From: Bin5 sp965242905
Lineage (GTDB): Bacteria; Chloroflexota; Anaerolineae; Caldilineales; Caldilineaceae
NCBI GenBank assembly: GCA_965242905.1
Contig: CBDETM010000002.1
Location: forward strand, 1,426,001 to 1,490,000
Reading direction: 5' to 3'
DNA length: 64,000 nt
Below, one piece after another: positions 52,715 through 61,663 of the stretch (positions within the stretch are counted from its first letter, which is position 1; the number at the start of each line of letters is the position of its first letter). Made by a program: the position numbers and the translations under genes. The notes beneath the pieces were generated by a model, which did no database searches, was not told where the DNA came from, and saw only the letters and a list, made by a program, of their open reading frames with translations.

Positions 52715-53473
52715 ATGGGAATTCTGCAAGGGAAGGTTGCGCTGGTAACCGGTGGCCGCCGCGGGATAGGGCGAGGCATCTGCCTGGCGATGGCGGCGGA
52801 GGGGGCCGACGTGGCCGTCAACGACGTGGAGGGGGCGGAACAGGCCGAGGCGGTGGCGCAGGAGGTCCGCGATTCAGGTGTTCGGGCGGTGGTCGCGATG
52901 GCCGATGTTGCCCGGCCGGACCAGGTCCAGGCGATGGTGGACCAGGTGGTGGCGGAGCTGGGCGGTCTGGATATCCTGGTGAATAACGCGGGTGTGGAGT
53001 CGATCGTGCCCTTCCTGGAGATTACGCCGGAGGAGTGGGAACGTGTAACCAACATCAACCTTCGGGGCGAGTTTCTGTGTGCGCAGGCTGCGGTAAGGCA
53101 TATGATCGACAGTGGGAAGGGTGGCGCCATCGTCAACATCGGCTCGGTGCAGGCGGGGATGGTGTTGCCGGGCCGGGCTCATTATGCGCCGAGTAAACGG
53201 GCGGTTGAGGCGCTGACTGCGAATCTGGCGGTTGAACTGGCCGAGCACAACATTCGCGTCAACTGTATCAATCCGGGTCTGATCGACACGGACATGACAA
53301 GCTGGGTGATGAAGGACCCCGAGATCCTGCCAATTGTATTGGAGAGTATCGCGCTGAAACGTGCGGGTGCGCCAGACGAGATTGGGCAGGTGGCGGCTTT
53401 TCTGGCATCGGACAAGGCGAGCTACGTGACGGGGCAGTCTCTGTACGTGGACGGTGGGTTCCAAATTATGTAA
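52715..53473 (+). CDS. Short-chain dehydrogenase/reductase (FabG-like)
   Basis: This is a classical SDR of 252 residues. The coenzyme motif GGRRGIGRG, the NNAGVES motif, and the catalytic Ser in NIGSVQAG with Tyr and Lys in HYAPSKRAVEAL are all present, with the C-terminal PGLIDTDM and YVTGQSLYVDGG. It probably oxidises a sugar, polyol or hydroxy-acid in this catabolic run, not a fatty-acyl chain. The ATG lies two bases after the stop of the preceding dehydrogenase, with AAGGAG as ribosome site, so they are translated together. Confidence 0.93.
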   Translation: MGILQGKVALVTGGRRGIGRGICLAMAAEGADVAVNDVEGAEQAEAVAQEVRDSGVRAVVAMADVARPDQVQAMVDQVVAELGGLDILVNNAGVESIVPFLEITPEEWERVTNINLRGEFLCAQAAVRHMIDSGKGGAIVNIGSVQAGMVLPGRAHYAPSKRAVEALTANLAVELAEHNIRVNCINPGLIDTDMTSWVMKDPEILPIVLESIALKRAGAPDEIGQVAAFLASDKASYVTGQSLYVDGGFQIM

Positions 53474-53530
53474 GAGGCCGGCGGCAGGCGGCCAGCGTTA
53501 CAGCCGGGCATTTATTGTGAGGAGAGGACC

Positions 53531-54385
53531 ATGAAGATTGGCCATACTGGAATCACCTGGGGAATACCGGGAGATGTTGAGCAGGCGTATCGCGAGACTG
53601 CCGAACTGGGCTATCAGGGCTTTGAGACTTTCGCGTTCAAGATTCTCGAACTCGCAGAGAGCAGGGCAGGCGGATACCGCGGCCTGGTGGACAGTTTTGG
53701 CATTCCAACCGCTGCGGCGTACTGCTATAAGGAGTGGATCAACCCGGATACGGCAACTGCCGATCTGGAGGGTGCCCAGCGGGAGGCTGACGCGCTGCGT
53801 GCGCTGCCCGGCGGCGAGACGCTGGTACTGCAAGGAGGTCCGCGGCCTGCGGACGGTTATACGCCGGACCAGTTTCGCCGACTGGCGGATGCGCTGAATC
53901 AGATTGGAGCCTATTGTCAGGAGAACGGGCTGGCGGCGGGGCTGCACCCGCATACGGGGACGGCTATCGAGACCCGCGAAGATATCGACACGATTTTGGG
54001 GCTGGTGGATGCATCGCTGATCGGATTCGCGCCGGATACGGGGCAGATCGCCAAGGGAGGCAGCGATATTCTGGAGGTGATGCGCACATATCGCGAGCGC
54101 ATTGTCCACGTGCATCTGAAGGACTGGAACGGCAGCTACGAGCGGGATGCCGACGGCAAGGAGATTGACCGCAGCGGCTACGTGAACTACGAACCGATCG
54201 GAAACGGTATCCTGCCGATGCCTGAGATCTTCGCCATTCTGGCGGAGAATGGCGGTTTTGGCGGTTGGGTCAACGTTGAACTGGATGGGACACCGCGGGC
54301 GCCGCGGGCGGCGCGAGAGGCGGCGAGGATGAGCCGGGAGTATCTTGAATCGGTGCTCGGCGATGATGTCGCCTGGTCTTCGTGA
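53531..54385 (+). CDS. Sugar phosphate isomerase/epimerase-type TIM barrel, second copy
   Basis: This is a 284-residue TIM-barrel protein of the AP-endonuclease-2 superfamily. Metal-binding residues appear in GLHPHTGTAIETRED (His), IGFAPDTGQIAKGG (Asp), IVHVHLKDWNG (His) and GWVNVELDGTPRAP (Glu). It resembles IolE and hydroxypyruvate-isomerase-like enzymes and probably acts on the product of the neighbouring dehydrogenases. GAGGAG precedes the ATG. It is not a close copy of the 50480 product; the overall sequences differ. Confidence 0.87.
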   Translation: MKIGHTGITWGIPGDVEQAYRETAELGYQGFETFAFKILELAESRAGGYRGLVDSFGIPTAAAYCYKEWINPDTATADLEGAQREADALRALPGGETLVLQGGPRPADGYTPDQFRRLADALNQIGAYCQENGLAAGLHPHTGTAIETREDIDTILGLVDASLIGFAPDTGQIAKGGSDILEVMRTYRERIVHVHLKDWNGSYERDADGKEIDRSGYVNYEPIGNGILPMPEIFAILAENGGFGGWVNVELDGTPRAPRAAREAARMSREYLESVLGDDVAWSS

Positions 54386-54455
54386 GGAGCGAGGGGGAGA
54401 TGGTCCCCCTTGGAAAAGGGTTTGAGCCTGGAGAAAGAGTTAGCTGAAAACCGAC

Positions 54456-55430
54456 ATGAAGATGAGTTTTGTAGAGGCCCTTAAAGAGGACAGTTGGGAT
54501 GCGTTGCGGGCGGCTCCCAAGGTCGACCTGCACTGCCACGCTTATTTCAGCACGCGGCGCCACAACCTGGAGAGTCGCCTGGGCTGCAGGCTGAAACCTC
54601 CTCCAGACAAGATGAATAAGCTGGGGGGAATGATCGTATACGCCATGGACGTTCTGGACCCCCACTTGCGAAACAGGGAGACCATCGAGTTCGTGGCGGA
54701 GTCTGCGCTGCGCGACGCGATCGGGGACGGGGTCGTTTTGGTGGAGATTAGCTTTGACATTCGACGCGCCGCGTACTACGAGGACGGATTGACCGGAGTC
54801 GTGGGGCATCTGCGAGAGCTGGTCGCGCGTTTCCAGCCGCAGATTGAATTTCGCCCGGAGTTAGGGATTCCCCGTCAGGCCGCATCGGACCCGGAGCTTA
54901 TGTCGCGGGCGCACGAGGCAATCGGTTTGGGCTTTTTTCAGTCGATCGACCTGTACGACCACCAGGAGGCGTGCGAGCCGGAGGACGTCGAATCACTCTA
55001 TGCAGAGGCAAAGGCCGCGGGCATGAAGTTGAAAGCGCATGTCGGCGAGTTCGGGGGCGCGGAGGAGGTCCGGCGGACGGTCGAATTGCTTGAGCTGGAC
55101 GAGGTCCAGCACGGTATCGGCGCGGCGGAGTCGGTGGAGGTGATGCGCTGGCTGGCGGGGAACCGGATTCGACTAAATGTGTGCCCGACGAGCAATGTGA
55201 TGCTGGATGCGGTGCCTGACATGGCGAGTCACCCGATCCGGCTCTTGTTTGACAACGGCGTGCCGGTGACGGTCAACTCTGACGACCCGATGATTTTCGA
55301 CCAGAGCGTCACTGACGAGTATCACAACCTGTACAGGGCAGGAGTTTTCAGCGCCGACGAGCTGGATGGCATTCGGCGGGCGTCTCTCGAGGGCGTCGTC
55401 AATCGGGTCGCCAACTGTCCTGAACTGTGA
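54456..55430 (+). CDS. Adenosine-deaminase-family metal hydrolase
   Basis: The amidohydrolase barrel is intact: the metal pair DLHCH near residue 27, a GVVLVEISFD strand, HVGEFGGAEE (His and catalytic Glu), a third His in DEVQHGIGAA, CPTSNVML, and the metal Asp in VNSDDP. Adenosine deaminases remove an amino group from a purine nucleoside. The family also contains adenine and aminofutalosine deaminases, so the substrate is unsettled. A second ATG stands two codons downstream. It lies 70 bases after the isomerase gene. Confidence 0.86.
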   Translation: MKMSFVEALKEDSWDALRAAPKVDLHCHAYFSTRRHNLESRLGCRLKPPPDKMNKLGGMIVYAMDVLDPHLRNRETIEFVAESALRDAIGDGVVLVEISFDIRRAAYYEDGLTGVVGHLRELVARFQPQIEFRPELGIPRQAASDPELMSRAHEAIGLGFFQSIDLYDHQEACEPEDVESLYAEAKAAGMKLKAHVGEFGGAEEVRRTVELLELDEVQHGIGAAESVEVMRWLAGNRIRLNVCPTSNVMLDAVPDMASHPIRLLFDNGVPVTVNSDDPMIFDQSVTDEYHNLYRAGVFSADELDGIRRASLEGVVNRVANCPEL

Positions 55431-55521
55431 TAGGCTACCCTCTGTAGGCAAACCCCACACCCACCAGCGGTCACCCGACAGTCCCTACATTTCCCAAATT
55501 GCACAGAGGAGAAATACGGTC

Positions 55522-55842
55522 ATGTATGTCATCATCGCCCCCTTAAAGATAAAGGAAGAGTTTACGGAGCGGTTCATCGAAGAGATATTGCTGGACGCCC
55601 AGGGTTCGGTGGAACATGAACCCGGTTGTCTGCGATTTGACGTGATCGGGGATGGCGACGATCCGAACACGATCTGGCTGTACGAGGTCTATGAGGACGA
55701 GGCCGCGTTCCAGGCGCACATGCAGACGCCCCACTTCAAAAGATGGCGGGATACAACCGAGGACTGGGTGGCTGAGCGACCTGAGGTCAGAACGATTGGG
55801 GGTTCTGTGCTGTGGCCGCCACGCGAAGACTGGGGGAAGTAG
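55522..55842 (+). CDS. ABM-domain quinol monooxygenase-like protein
   Basis: The 106-residue protein starts MYVIIAPLKIKEEF after AGAGGAG; the longer frame to 55366 is not real. It shows the antibiotic-biosynthesis-monooxygenase ferredoxin-like fold: EPGCLRFDVIGD, WLYEVYEDEAAFQAHMQTPHFKRW. Homologues (YgiN-like) are dimers that oxidise quinols or phenols without a cofactor, or simply bind ligands. It lies between the deaminase-like gene and the gamma-glutamyltranspeptidase pair. Confidence 0.85.
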   Translation: MYVIIAPLKIKEEFTERFIEEILLDAQGSVEHEPGCLRFDVIGDGDDPNTIWLYEVYEDEAAFQAHMQTPHFKRWRDTTEDWVAERPEVRTIGGSVLWPPREDWGK

Positions 55843-55896
55843 AGCGGCGCCGGCATTCCAAGAGATAGAAGTGGCCTGAGCATAGGGAGCAAATCC

Positions 55897-57633
55897 ATGT
55901 CATTTACAACACGCCCGGTTTTCATGGGGCGCCACGGCGTTGTTTCGGCCGGTCACTATCTGGCGGCGGCGGCAGGCATGCGCATGTTCGAGAAGGGGGG
56001 CAATGCTATCGATGCCGGTGTGGCGGCCGGATTCGCGCTCAATGTGTTAGAGCCGCAGTCCAATGGCATCGGTGGCGAGGTCCCGATCCTCATCCATTGC
56101 GCGCGGCAGAGGCGTGAGTATGCCATCAATGGGCAGGGCTACGCGCCGAAGGCCGCCACCATCGGCTGGTTTCGCTCGCGGGGGATCGAGATCATACCGG
56201 GTGACGGCTTTTTGCCGGCGACCGTTCCGGGGGCGTTCGGCTCATGGACGACGGCGTTGGAGAAGTTTGGGCGCTTGCGGCTCAAGGATGTATTGGAGCC
56301 GACGATCGAGTTGACGGAAGAAGGTTTTCCGGTCTATCCGGGGCTGCACGGTTCATTGACCAATCTCAAGGAGAAATTCGAGAACGAATGGCCCAGTTCG
56401 GCGCGGGCTTATCTGCCGAACGGGCGGGCGCCGGAGGTGGGCGAGTTCCTGGCCAATCCGGACTGGGCGGCGACTTTCAAGGGTACGGTTGACGCCGAGC
56501 TACGCAACAGTCACCTTGGACGTGAGGCGGGGATTGCCGCGGCGCGTGACTATTTCTACAGAGGGCCTGTCGGCGAAAAGATGGTCGCCTTTCAACGCGA
56601 GACGAAGGTGCGAGACGCCAGCGGGCAGTGCAACGCCGGCCTGCTGGCAGAAGCCGACTTTCACGAATACACCACCAAGGTGGAGTCGCCGGTCTCGTTC
56701 AACTATCGCGGTTATGATGTGCACAAGTGTAATACCTGGTGTCAGGGACCGGTTTTTCTGCAGCAGCTGGCGCTCCTCGAAGGCTATGATCTCGGCGCGT
56801 TCGAACATAATTCAGCCGACTACATCCACACGGTGGTCGAAGCGTCCAAGCTGGCATTCGCCGACCGTGAGCAGTACTACGGGGACCCGGACTTTGTGGA
56901 CGTTCCGCTCGATCGACTGTTGTCCAAGACGTATGCGGCCAAGCGCCGCGACCTGATTGACGCGCAGCAGGCATCACTGGCGTTGCGGCCGGGCGATGCG
57001 CCTGCCAGCACGCCAACGCATGCGGAAGCGGATCCAAACGTATACACGGGCGATACGACGCACGTTGATGCGGTCGATCACGAGGGAAATCTGTTTGCGG
57101 CGACGCCCAGCGGGGGTTGGATTCCGTCTTCGCCGGTCGTTGAAGGGTTGGGTTTCCCACTGGGGACGCGCGGGCAGATGTTCTACCTGGACCCGAGCCA
57201 CGCCAACGCGCTGGTGCCGCGCAAGCGGCCGCGTACCACGCTTACGCCTTCGCTGGCGACTAAGGACGGGGAACCGTTCATGGCTTTCGGCACGCCGGGC
57301 GGCGATTCCCAGGATCAGTGGACGCTGCAGTTCTTCCTCAACGTCATCGACTTCGGTATGAACATTCAAGAGGCGATTGACGCTCCCAATTTTCATACAA
57401 ACCACTTCCCCAACTCATTCTATCCGCACAACGCCAGGCCGGGCAGCCTTACGCTGGAGGCGCGGATTCCCGAGTCTGTGCGGGACGCGCTGAGCGAGCG
57501 AGGCCACGAGATAACGGTGGGCGGGGAATGGGCGCACGGCAAGGTACTTGCGATCACGTTTGACCCCGCGAGCGGTCTGATCGCGGCGGGCGCCTCGCCG
57601 CGCGGGCAGATTGCGTATGCGATGGGGCGGTGA
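55897..57633 (+). CDS. Gamma-glutamyltranspeptidase-family Ntn hydrolase (first of tandem pair)
   Basis: The proenzyme (578 residues) contains the self-processing site TTHVDAVDHEGNLF, whose Thr387 should become the N-terminal nucleophile. It also has the glycine-rich substrate loop and FMAFGTPGGDSQDQWTLQFFLNVIDFGMN. There is no signal peptide (MSFTTRPVFMGRHG), unlike most secreted relatives, so cytoplasmic or amidase-type activity (cephalosporin-acylase-like, family knowledge) is possible. The ribosome site AGGGAG is good. The downstream paralogue at 57723 suggests divergence after duplication. Confidence 0.9.
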   Translation: MSFTTRPVFMGRHGVVSAGHYLAAAAGMRMFEKGGNAIDAGVAAGFALNVLEPQSNGIGGEVPILIHCARQRREYAINGQGYAPKAATIGWFRSRGIEIIPGDGFLPATVPGAFGSWTTALEKFGRLRLKDVLEPTIELTEEGFPVYPGLHGSLTNLKEKFENEWPSSARAYLPNGRAPEVGEFLANPDWAATFKGTVDAELRNSHLGREAGIAAARDYFYRGPVGEKMVAFQRETKVRDASGQCNAGLLAEADFHEYTTKVESPVSFNYRGYDVHKCNTWCQGPVFLQQLALLEGYDLGAFEHNSADYIHTVVEASKLAFADREQYYGDPDFVDVPLDRLLSKTYAAKRRDLIDAQQASLALRPGDAPASTPTHAEADPNVYTGDTTHVDAVDHEGNLFAATPSGGWIPSSPVVEGLGFPLGTRGQMFYLDPSHANALVPRKRPRTTLTPSLATKDGEPFMAFGTPGGDSQDQWTLQFFLNVIDFGMNIQEAIDAPNFHTNHFPNSFYPHNARPGSLTLEARIPESVRDALSERGHEITVGGEWAHGKVLAITFDPASGLIAAGASPRGQIAYAMGR

Positions 57634-57639
57634 AGGGCA

Positions 57640-57676
57640 GTGGTCAGTGGTCAGTGGTTAGTGGTCAGTGGTTAGA
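57640..57676 (+). repeat. Short tandem GTCAGTGGTTA-type repeat
   Basis: Five near-tandem units of (T/G)CAGTGGT(C/T)AGTGG fill most of the gap between the two gamma-glutamyltranspeptidase genes. Similar units occur at 61455-61491 and, in altered form, at 10909 and at the CopC signal-peptide region (18758-18785). Confidence 0.75.
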
Positions 57677-57722
57677 CGTGGAATCCACCAAGTAGTGTGT
57701 ATCAGATTGTTGGAGGTGCGGA

Positions 57723-59360
57723 ATGCAATCGCCACATGGTATTACGGCATCGGCGTTTCGGCCGTCGGTGATGGGCAGGAACGGGATGGTTACGTCAGGG
57801 CATGCGCTGGCGTCGCAGGCGGGGATCCGCACGATGATGCGGGGGGGCAACGCTGTGGACGCGGCGATTGCCACGGCGGCGGCGCTAGGCGCGGTTGAGC
57901 CGGCGGGTTCGGGGGTCGGGGGCGACGGTTTTATTCTGATCTATTGGGCTGAGACCGGGGAGGTCAGCGGGGTAAATGCGACCGGACCTGCTCCTGGGGC
58001 GGCCACGCGCGAGCGCTATCTGGAGGATGGCGGGATCCCGATGAAGGGGATTCGCAGCGTCTCGGTGCCCGGGTTGGTGGATGGGTGGCTGCTGGCGCAT
58101 GCACGGTACGGGGCACTGCCGCTGGAGGAGGTATTTCGTCCGGCTATAGCGCTGTGTGAGGACGGTTTTCCGGTCAGCCATCTGCTGGCCGGCGGTTTGC
58201 AGGCGGAGCACGAGCGTTTCGCGGCGGACCCGCACACGCGGGCAATCTATACCAATGACGGGGCCCCGATCGGGGCGGGCGGGATTCTGTGCAACTATAA
58301 CCTGGGCGAGACTCTGCACCGGATCGCGCAGGATGGCGGAAGGATCTTTTACGAGGGGGAAATTGCCAAGGAAATCGCAGAGTTCAGCCGGGCGCGGGGC
58401 GGCCTGCTGACGGAGGAGGACTTGGGCAACTACCATGCGGAGTGGGTGGAGCCGATTCAGGTCAACTATCGCGGGCACGAGGTGTACGAGATGCCGCCCA
58501 ATTCGAGCGGGCATATTCTGCTGCAGGAGTTGAATATTGTTGAGCTGTTCGATCTGCAGGAGATGGGATGCAATACGGCCGAGAGCGTCCATCTGATGGT
58601 GGAGGCGAAGAAACTGGCATTCGCCGACCGAGAGAAGTATATGGCGGACCCGGAGTGGGTCGATATTCCGCTGGAGGGGATGCTGTCGAAGTCGTATGCG
58701 GCTGAGCAGGCGGAGCGCATCGACATGGGGCGGGCGGCGGTCGACGTCGCTGCGGGCGGGCCGGAAGCGCATGAAGACACGACCTGCTTTTGTGTGGCGG
58801 ACCGGGCGGGAAACCTGGTCTGCATACTCCAGAGCATCCAGTCCGGATTTGGTTCGAGCCTGGTGGCGGGTGACACGGGCATCCTGCTCAACAACCGGAT
58901 GACGTACTGGCACCTGGAAGAAGGGCACGCGAACTGCCTGATGCCGGGCAAGCGGGTACGGCATACGATGAATCCGGTCATCATAACCAAGGACGGCAAA
59001 CCGCTAATAACATGCGGGACGCCGGGCGCGGATACGCAGGTGCAGACGAATCTGCAGCTTGTTACACATATGCTTGATTTCGGTATGACGCCGCAGGAGG
59101 CGGTTACGGCGCCGCGCTGGCGGAGTTTGCAGAACCCGATGGAATCGACGATCCCGCACGTGTGCTCCAACAACCTGCAGGTGGAGGACCGCTTTCCGGA
59201 GGCGGTGCGGAAGGAGCTGGCGCGGAGGGGACACGAACTCGAGCATGTAGGGGATTGGGGCGGACCGGGCAGCGCGCAGGCGATCATGGTGCATCCGGAG
59301 TCCGGGGCGTTGATCGGGGGTTCTGATCCGCGGCGGGACGGGTACGCGGTCGGGTATTAG
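57723..59360 (+). CDS. Gamma-glutamyltranspeptidase-family Ntn hydrolase (second of tandem pair)
   Basis: The 545-residue protein has the processing-site motif TTCFCVADRAGNLV (Thr353). Compared with the first paralogue, Cys replaces His after the Thr pair. The conserved GNAVDAAIATAAALGAVEP, GSGVGGDGF, PNSSGHILLQELNI and TCGTPGADTQVQTNLQLV segments are present. No signal peptide is seen. It should cleave a gamma-glutamyl or related amide, with a substrate different from that of the upstream copy. GGAGG precedes the ATG. Confidence 0.9.
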   Translation: MQSPHGITASAFRPSVMGRNGMVTSGHALASQAGIRTMMRGGNAVDAAIATAAALGAVEPAGSGVGGDGFILIYWAETGEVSGVNATGPAPGAATRERYLEDGGIPMKGIRSVSVPGLVDGWLLAHARYGALPLEEVFRPAIALCEDGFPVSHLLAGGLQAEHERFAADPHTRAIYTNDGAPIGAGGILCNYNLGETLHRIAQDGGRIFYEGEIAKEIAEFSRARGGLLTEEDLGNYHAEWVEPIQVNYRGHEVYEMPPNSSGHILLQELNIVELFDLQEMGCNTAESVHLMVEAKKLAFADREKYMADPEWVDIPLEGMLSKSYAAEQAERIDMGRAAVDVAAGGPEAHEDTTCFCVADRAGNLVCILQSIQSGFGSSLVAGDTGILLNNRMTYWHLEEGHANCLMPGKRVRHTMNPVIITKDGKPLITCGTPGADTQVQTNLQLVTHMLDFGMTPQEAVTAPRWRSLQNPMESTIPHVCSNNLQVEDRFPEAVRKELARRGHELEHVGDWGGPGSAQAIMVHPESGALIGGSDPRRDGYAVGY

Positions 59361-59732
59361 GATTCGCGAAAATTTTGGGAAGGGCGCCAGAAATTTAAGG
59401 AGAACGGGCAGCCTGCAGGCCTGTTTGGGATGTTTCTCGCGTGCGTGTTGCAAAAAGACATTTGATCCGCGAAATCACGCGAAGGGGCGCGAAGAACACC
59501 TAAGGCGTTTCGGATTCTATTTGCGTAGCTGCGCGGCCCTGCGGAGATAGGTAGTTTGCTACTGGAAGGCAGACTTTGGTTGAAGTTGCCTTGTAAATCC
59601 TGAGGGGTGGAGTTCATTCCACGCGAGATCTTCAGTTTTTCCCTAAACATTTCAGTTCTCAGGTAAACAGGGAAGGCTCCTGGGTTCCGCTTTCGGGGGC
59701 CTAACAGTTTCTGCAAGAGAGGACTTATTGCT
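59361..59732 (+). other. Intergenic region with CGCGAA repeat
   Basis: These 372 bases before the sulfatase gene hold three CGCGAA hexamers exactly ten bases apart (59468, 59478, 59488) and a single one at 59365. No reading frame is convincing. The ribosome site of the next gene (AGAGAGGA) lies at the end. Confidence 0.6.
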
Positions 59733-61151
59733 GTGTCTACTCCCAACATTTTGTTTCTGATGACGGACCAGATGCAGGGGCGGGTGCTGGAGCCGGACAA
59801 TCCGTGCCAGACGCCGCATCTGGACAGGCTGGCGGCGAGAGGGGTGCGATTTCGCCGGGCGTATACGCCGAACGCGGTGTGCTCGCCGGCGCGCGCCAGC
59901 CTGATGACCGGTCTACTGCCGCATAATCACGGTGTGCTGTATGTTGTGCACACGGTTGACGACGATCAGGCGGTGCTGCGCACGCAACATCCGCACTGGG
60001 CGGAGCGGCTGACTGAGGCGGGTTACCGCACCGGTTACTTCGGCAAATGGCATGTGGAGCGTTCGAACGAACTAGCCCAGTTTGGCTGGCAGGAACAGGG
60101 AGGGCTGGCAATGAGCCAAGACTGGGACTCGGTCAAATTTTCGCTGGAGCGATTCCTGGAGAGCCCGAAGGGCTATTTGCCGAACCGCTTCTACGGGGTC
60201 TGTGACCGTCCGGCCAGCGAACGCGGGATGGGCAAGAAGACGGACGAGGCGCTGGGTTTTCTCGACGCGGCTTTGGAGGAGGACGCGCCCTGGTGCTGTT
60301 TTGTCAGTTTCACCGAACCGCATGACCCTTTCTTCTGCCACGAGGAGGCGTTCGCACAGTATGACGTGGACTCGATCCCGCTGCAGCCGAACGTCCACAA
60401 CGATTTGAGCGGGCAGCCGAATCTGTACAAGCGGTCGGCGCAGGCGTGGAGAGACTGGACGGACCGGGAACACCGGGAGGCGGCGGCCTGTTACTATGCC
60501 TCGATCAGCGAGATCGACGAACAGTTCGGGCGTCTGCTGGCGCGGGTGGAGAGTGCGGGGCAGCTTGACAATACGATCGTGGTGCTGACATCGGACCACG
60601 GGGACTTTCTGGGCGCGCACGGGTTGTATTGCAAGAATATCGGCGCGTTTGAAGAGGCATACAATATCCCCCTGGTGGTGGCCGGGCCGGGCGTGGCGGA
60701 GGCGGAGGTGAGCGACGCCCGCGTCGGGCTGCAGGATGTGGGCCAGACACTGCTGGAGCTGGTGGGAGCGCAGTCGCTAGGAGAGATCGATGGACGCTCA
60801 TTTGCACCTGTGCTGGCCAGCCCTCAGGACACATCGGACTATCAGCAGGGTTTTGCCGAATACTTTGGCGGGCGATATATTATCAGCCAGCGGCTGCTTT
60901 GGGACGGCGACTGGAAATTCGTCCACAACGGTTTCGATTATGACGAGCTTTACAATCTGGCCGCAGATCCCTTTGAGATGAACAATCTGGCTCAAGATCC
61001 GGCACATGCCGAGAGATTGGCGGCGATGACGCGTCGGATGTGGGAGATTGTGATTGAGTCGGGGGACCACAGTCTCTTCAACACGCACTATGCGTCGATG
61101 CGGATGGCAGCCGTAGGGCCGGGTAGTTCTGACTTTTCATTCTTAGGGTAG
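59733..61151 (+). CDS. Sulfatase (formylglycine-dependent), second
   Basis: The start is GTG after AGAGAGGA (VSTPNILFLMTDQM). The modified Cys50 lies in CSPAR, the standard C-x-P-x-R motif. Metal ligands are visible in the N-terminal Asp pair and in LTSDHGDFLGAHGLYCKN. At 472 residues it has no signal peptide. It probably removes sulfate from an imported ester such as a sulfated sugar. It shares fold but little close sequence with 37889. The next 489 bases are non-coding. Confidence 0.92.
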   Translation: MSTPNILFLMTDQMQGRVLEPDNPCQTPHLDRLAARGVRFRRAYTPNAVCSPARASLMTGLLPHNHGVLYVVHTVDDDQAVLRTQHPHWAERLTEAGYRTGYFGKWHVERSNELAQFGWQEQGGLAMSQDWDSVKFSLERFLESPKGYLPNRFYGVCDRPASERGMGKKTDEALGFLDAALEEDAPWCCFVSFTEPHDPFFCHEEAFAQYDVDSIPLQPNVHNDLSGQPNLYKRSAQAWRDWTDREHREAAACYYASISEIDEQFGRLLARVESAGQLDNTIVVLTSDHGDFLGAHGLYCKNIGAFEEAYNIPLVVAGPGVAEAEVSDARVGLQDVGQTLLELVGAQSLGEIDGRSFAPVLASPQDTSDYQQGFAEYFGGRYIISQRLLWDGDWKFVHNGFDYDELYNLAADPFEMNNLAQDPAHAERLAAMTRRMWEIVIESGDHSLFNTHYASMRMAAVGPGSSDFSFLG

Positions 61152-61381
61152 TACCTAAACTGTGTTCTGTGTGTACTGTGTGCGGTCTGTCTGTTGGGAA
61201 TGTATCGTAAGTATATCTGTAGCGGGCTGGCGATGGTCATAGCGGTGAACGTTGGGCATGGATGGGAGTTGGCTCGCCTGCGCTGGCCCATATTTGGAAC
61301 GAGCCAGCAGGCGGGGGAGGCACGGGTCGCAGCGGGTCGCCAAGGTCGTATTACCCACACACTCTCTGCGGCGGGGGGTGT

Positions 61382-61450
61382 TAGGAGAGGGGGCGTTGCG
61401 GGGGCGGAGCCCCCGCACAAGGGAGGGCCGAATAGGCCCGACCGCCCAGA
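61382..61450 (+). repeat. Dispersed element core, copy 5 (partial)
   Basis: Within the non-coding stretch 61152-61663, the double-hairpin core (GCGGGGGC-GGA-GCCCCCGC and GGGCC-GAATA-GGCCC) is present nearly unchanged. The flanking sequence differs: no GCATCCCA or GGGATGC ends are visible. GTCAGTG-type repeats follow at 61455-61491. A longer imperfect palindrome (GGCTCGCCTGC with CAGCAGGCG) lies near 61268-61310. Confidence 0.8.
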
Positions 61451-61663
61451 ACGGCAGTGGTCAGTGATCAGTAGTCAGTGGTCAGTGAAAACACAGATTG
61501 ATGGGTGATTGGCTTGGAGAGGAGAGAGATTCGCTCGCCTTGACCGGCGTCACGCACTGAATGAGTCGTGGAAGTTGCGCTCTTGGATAATGCGGCTTTT
61601 GCCAGCGGTGGTTAAGGCTGAGGGTCGTCGTTTAGAAAAATGGGAGAGAAGGTAAGAGTCAAT

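Noticed and set aside
57640..57676. Possible CRISPR array
   Set aside because: The units are directly adjacent, with no spacers, and no cas gene is present.
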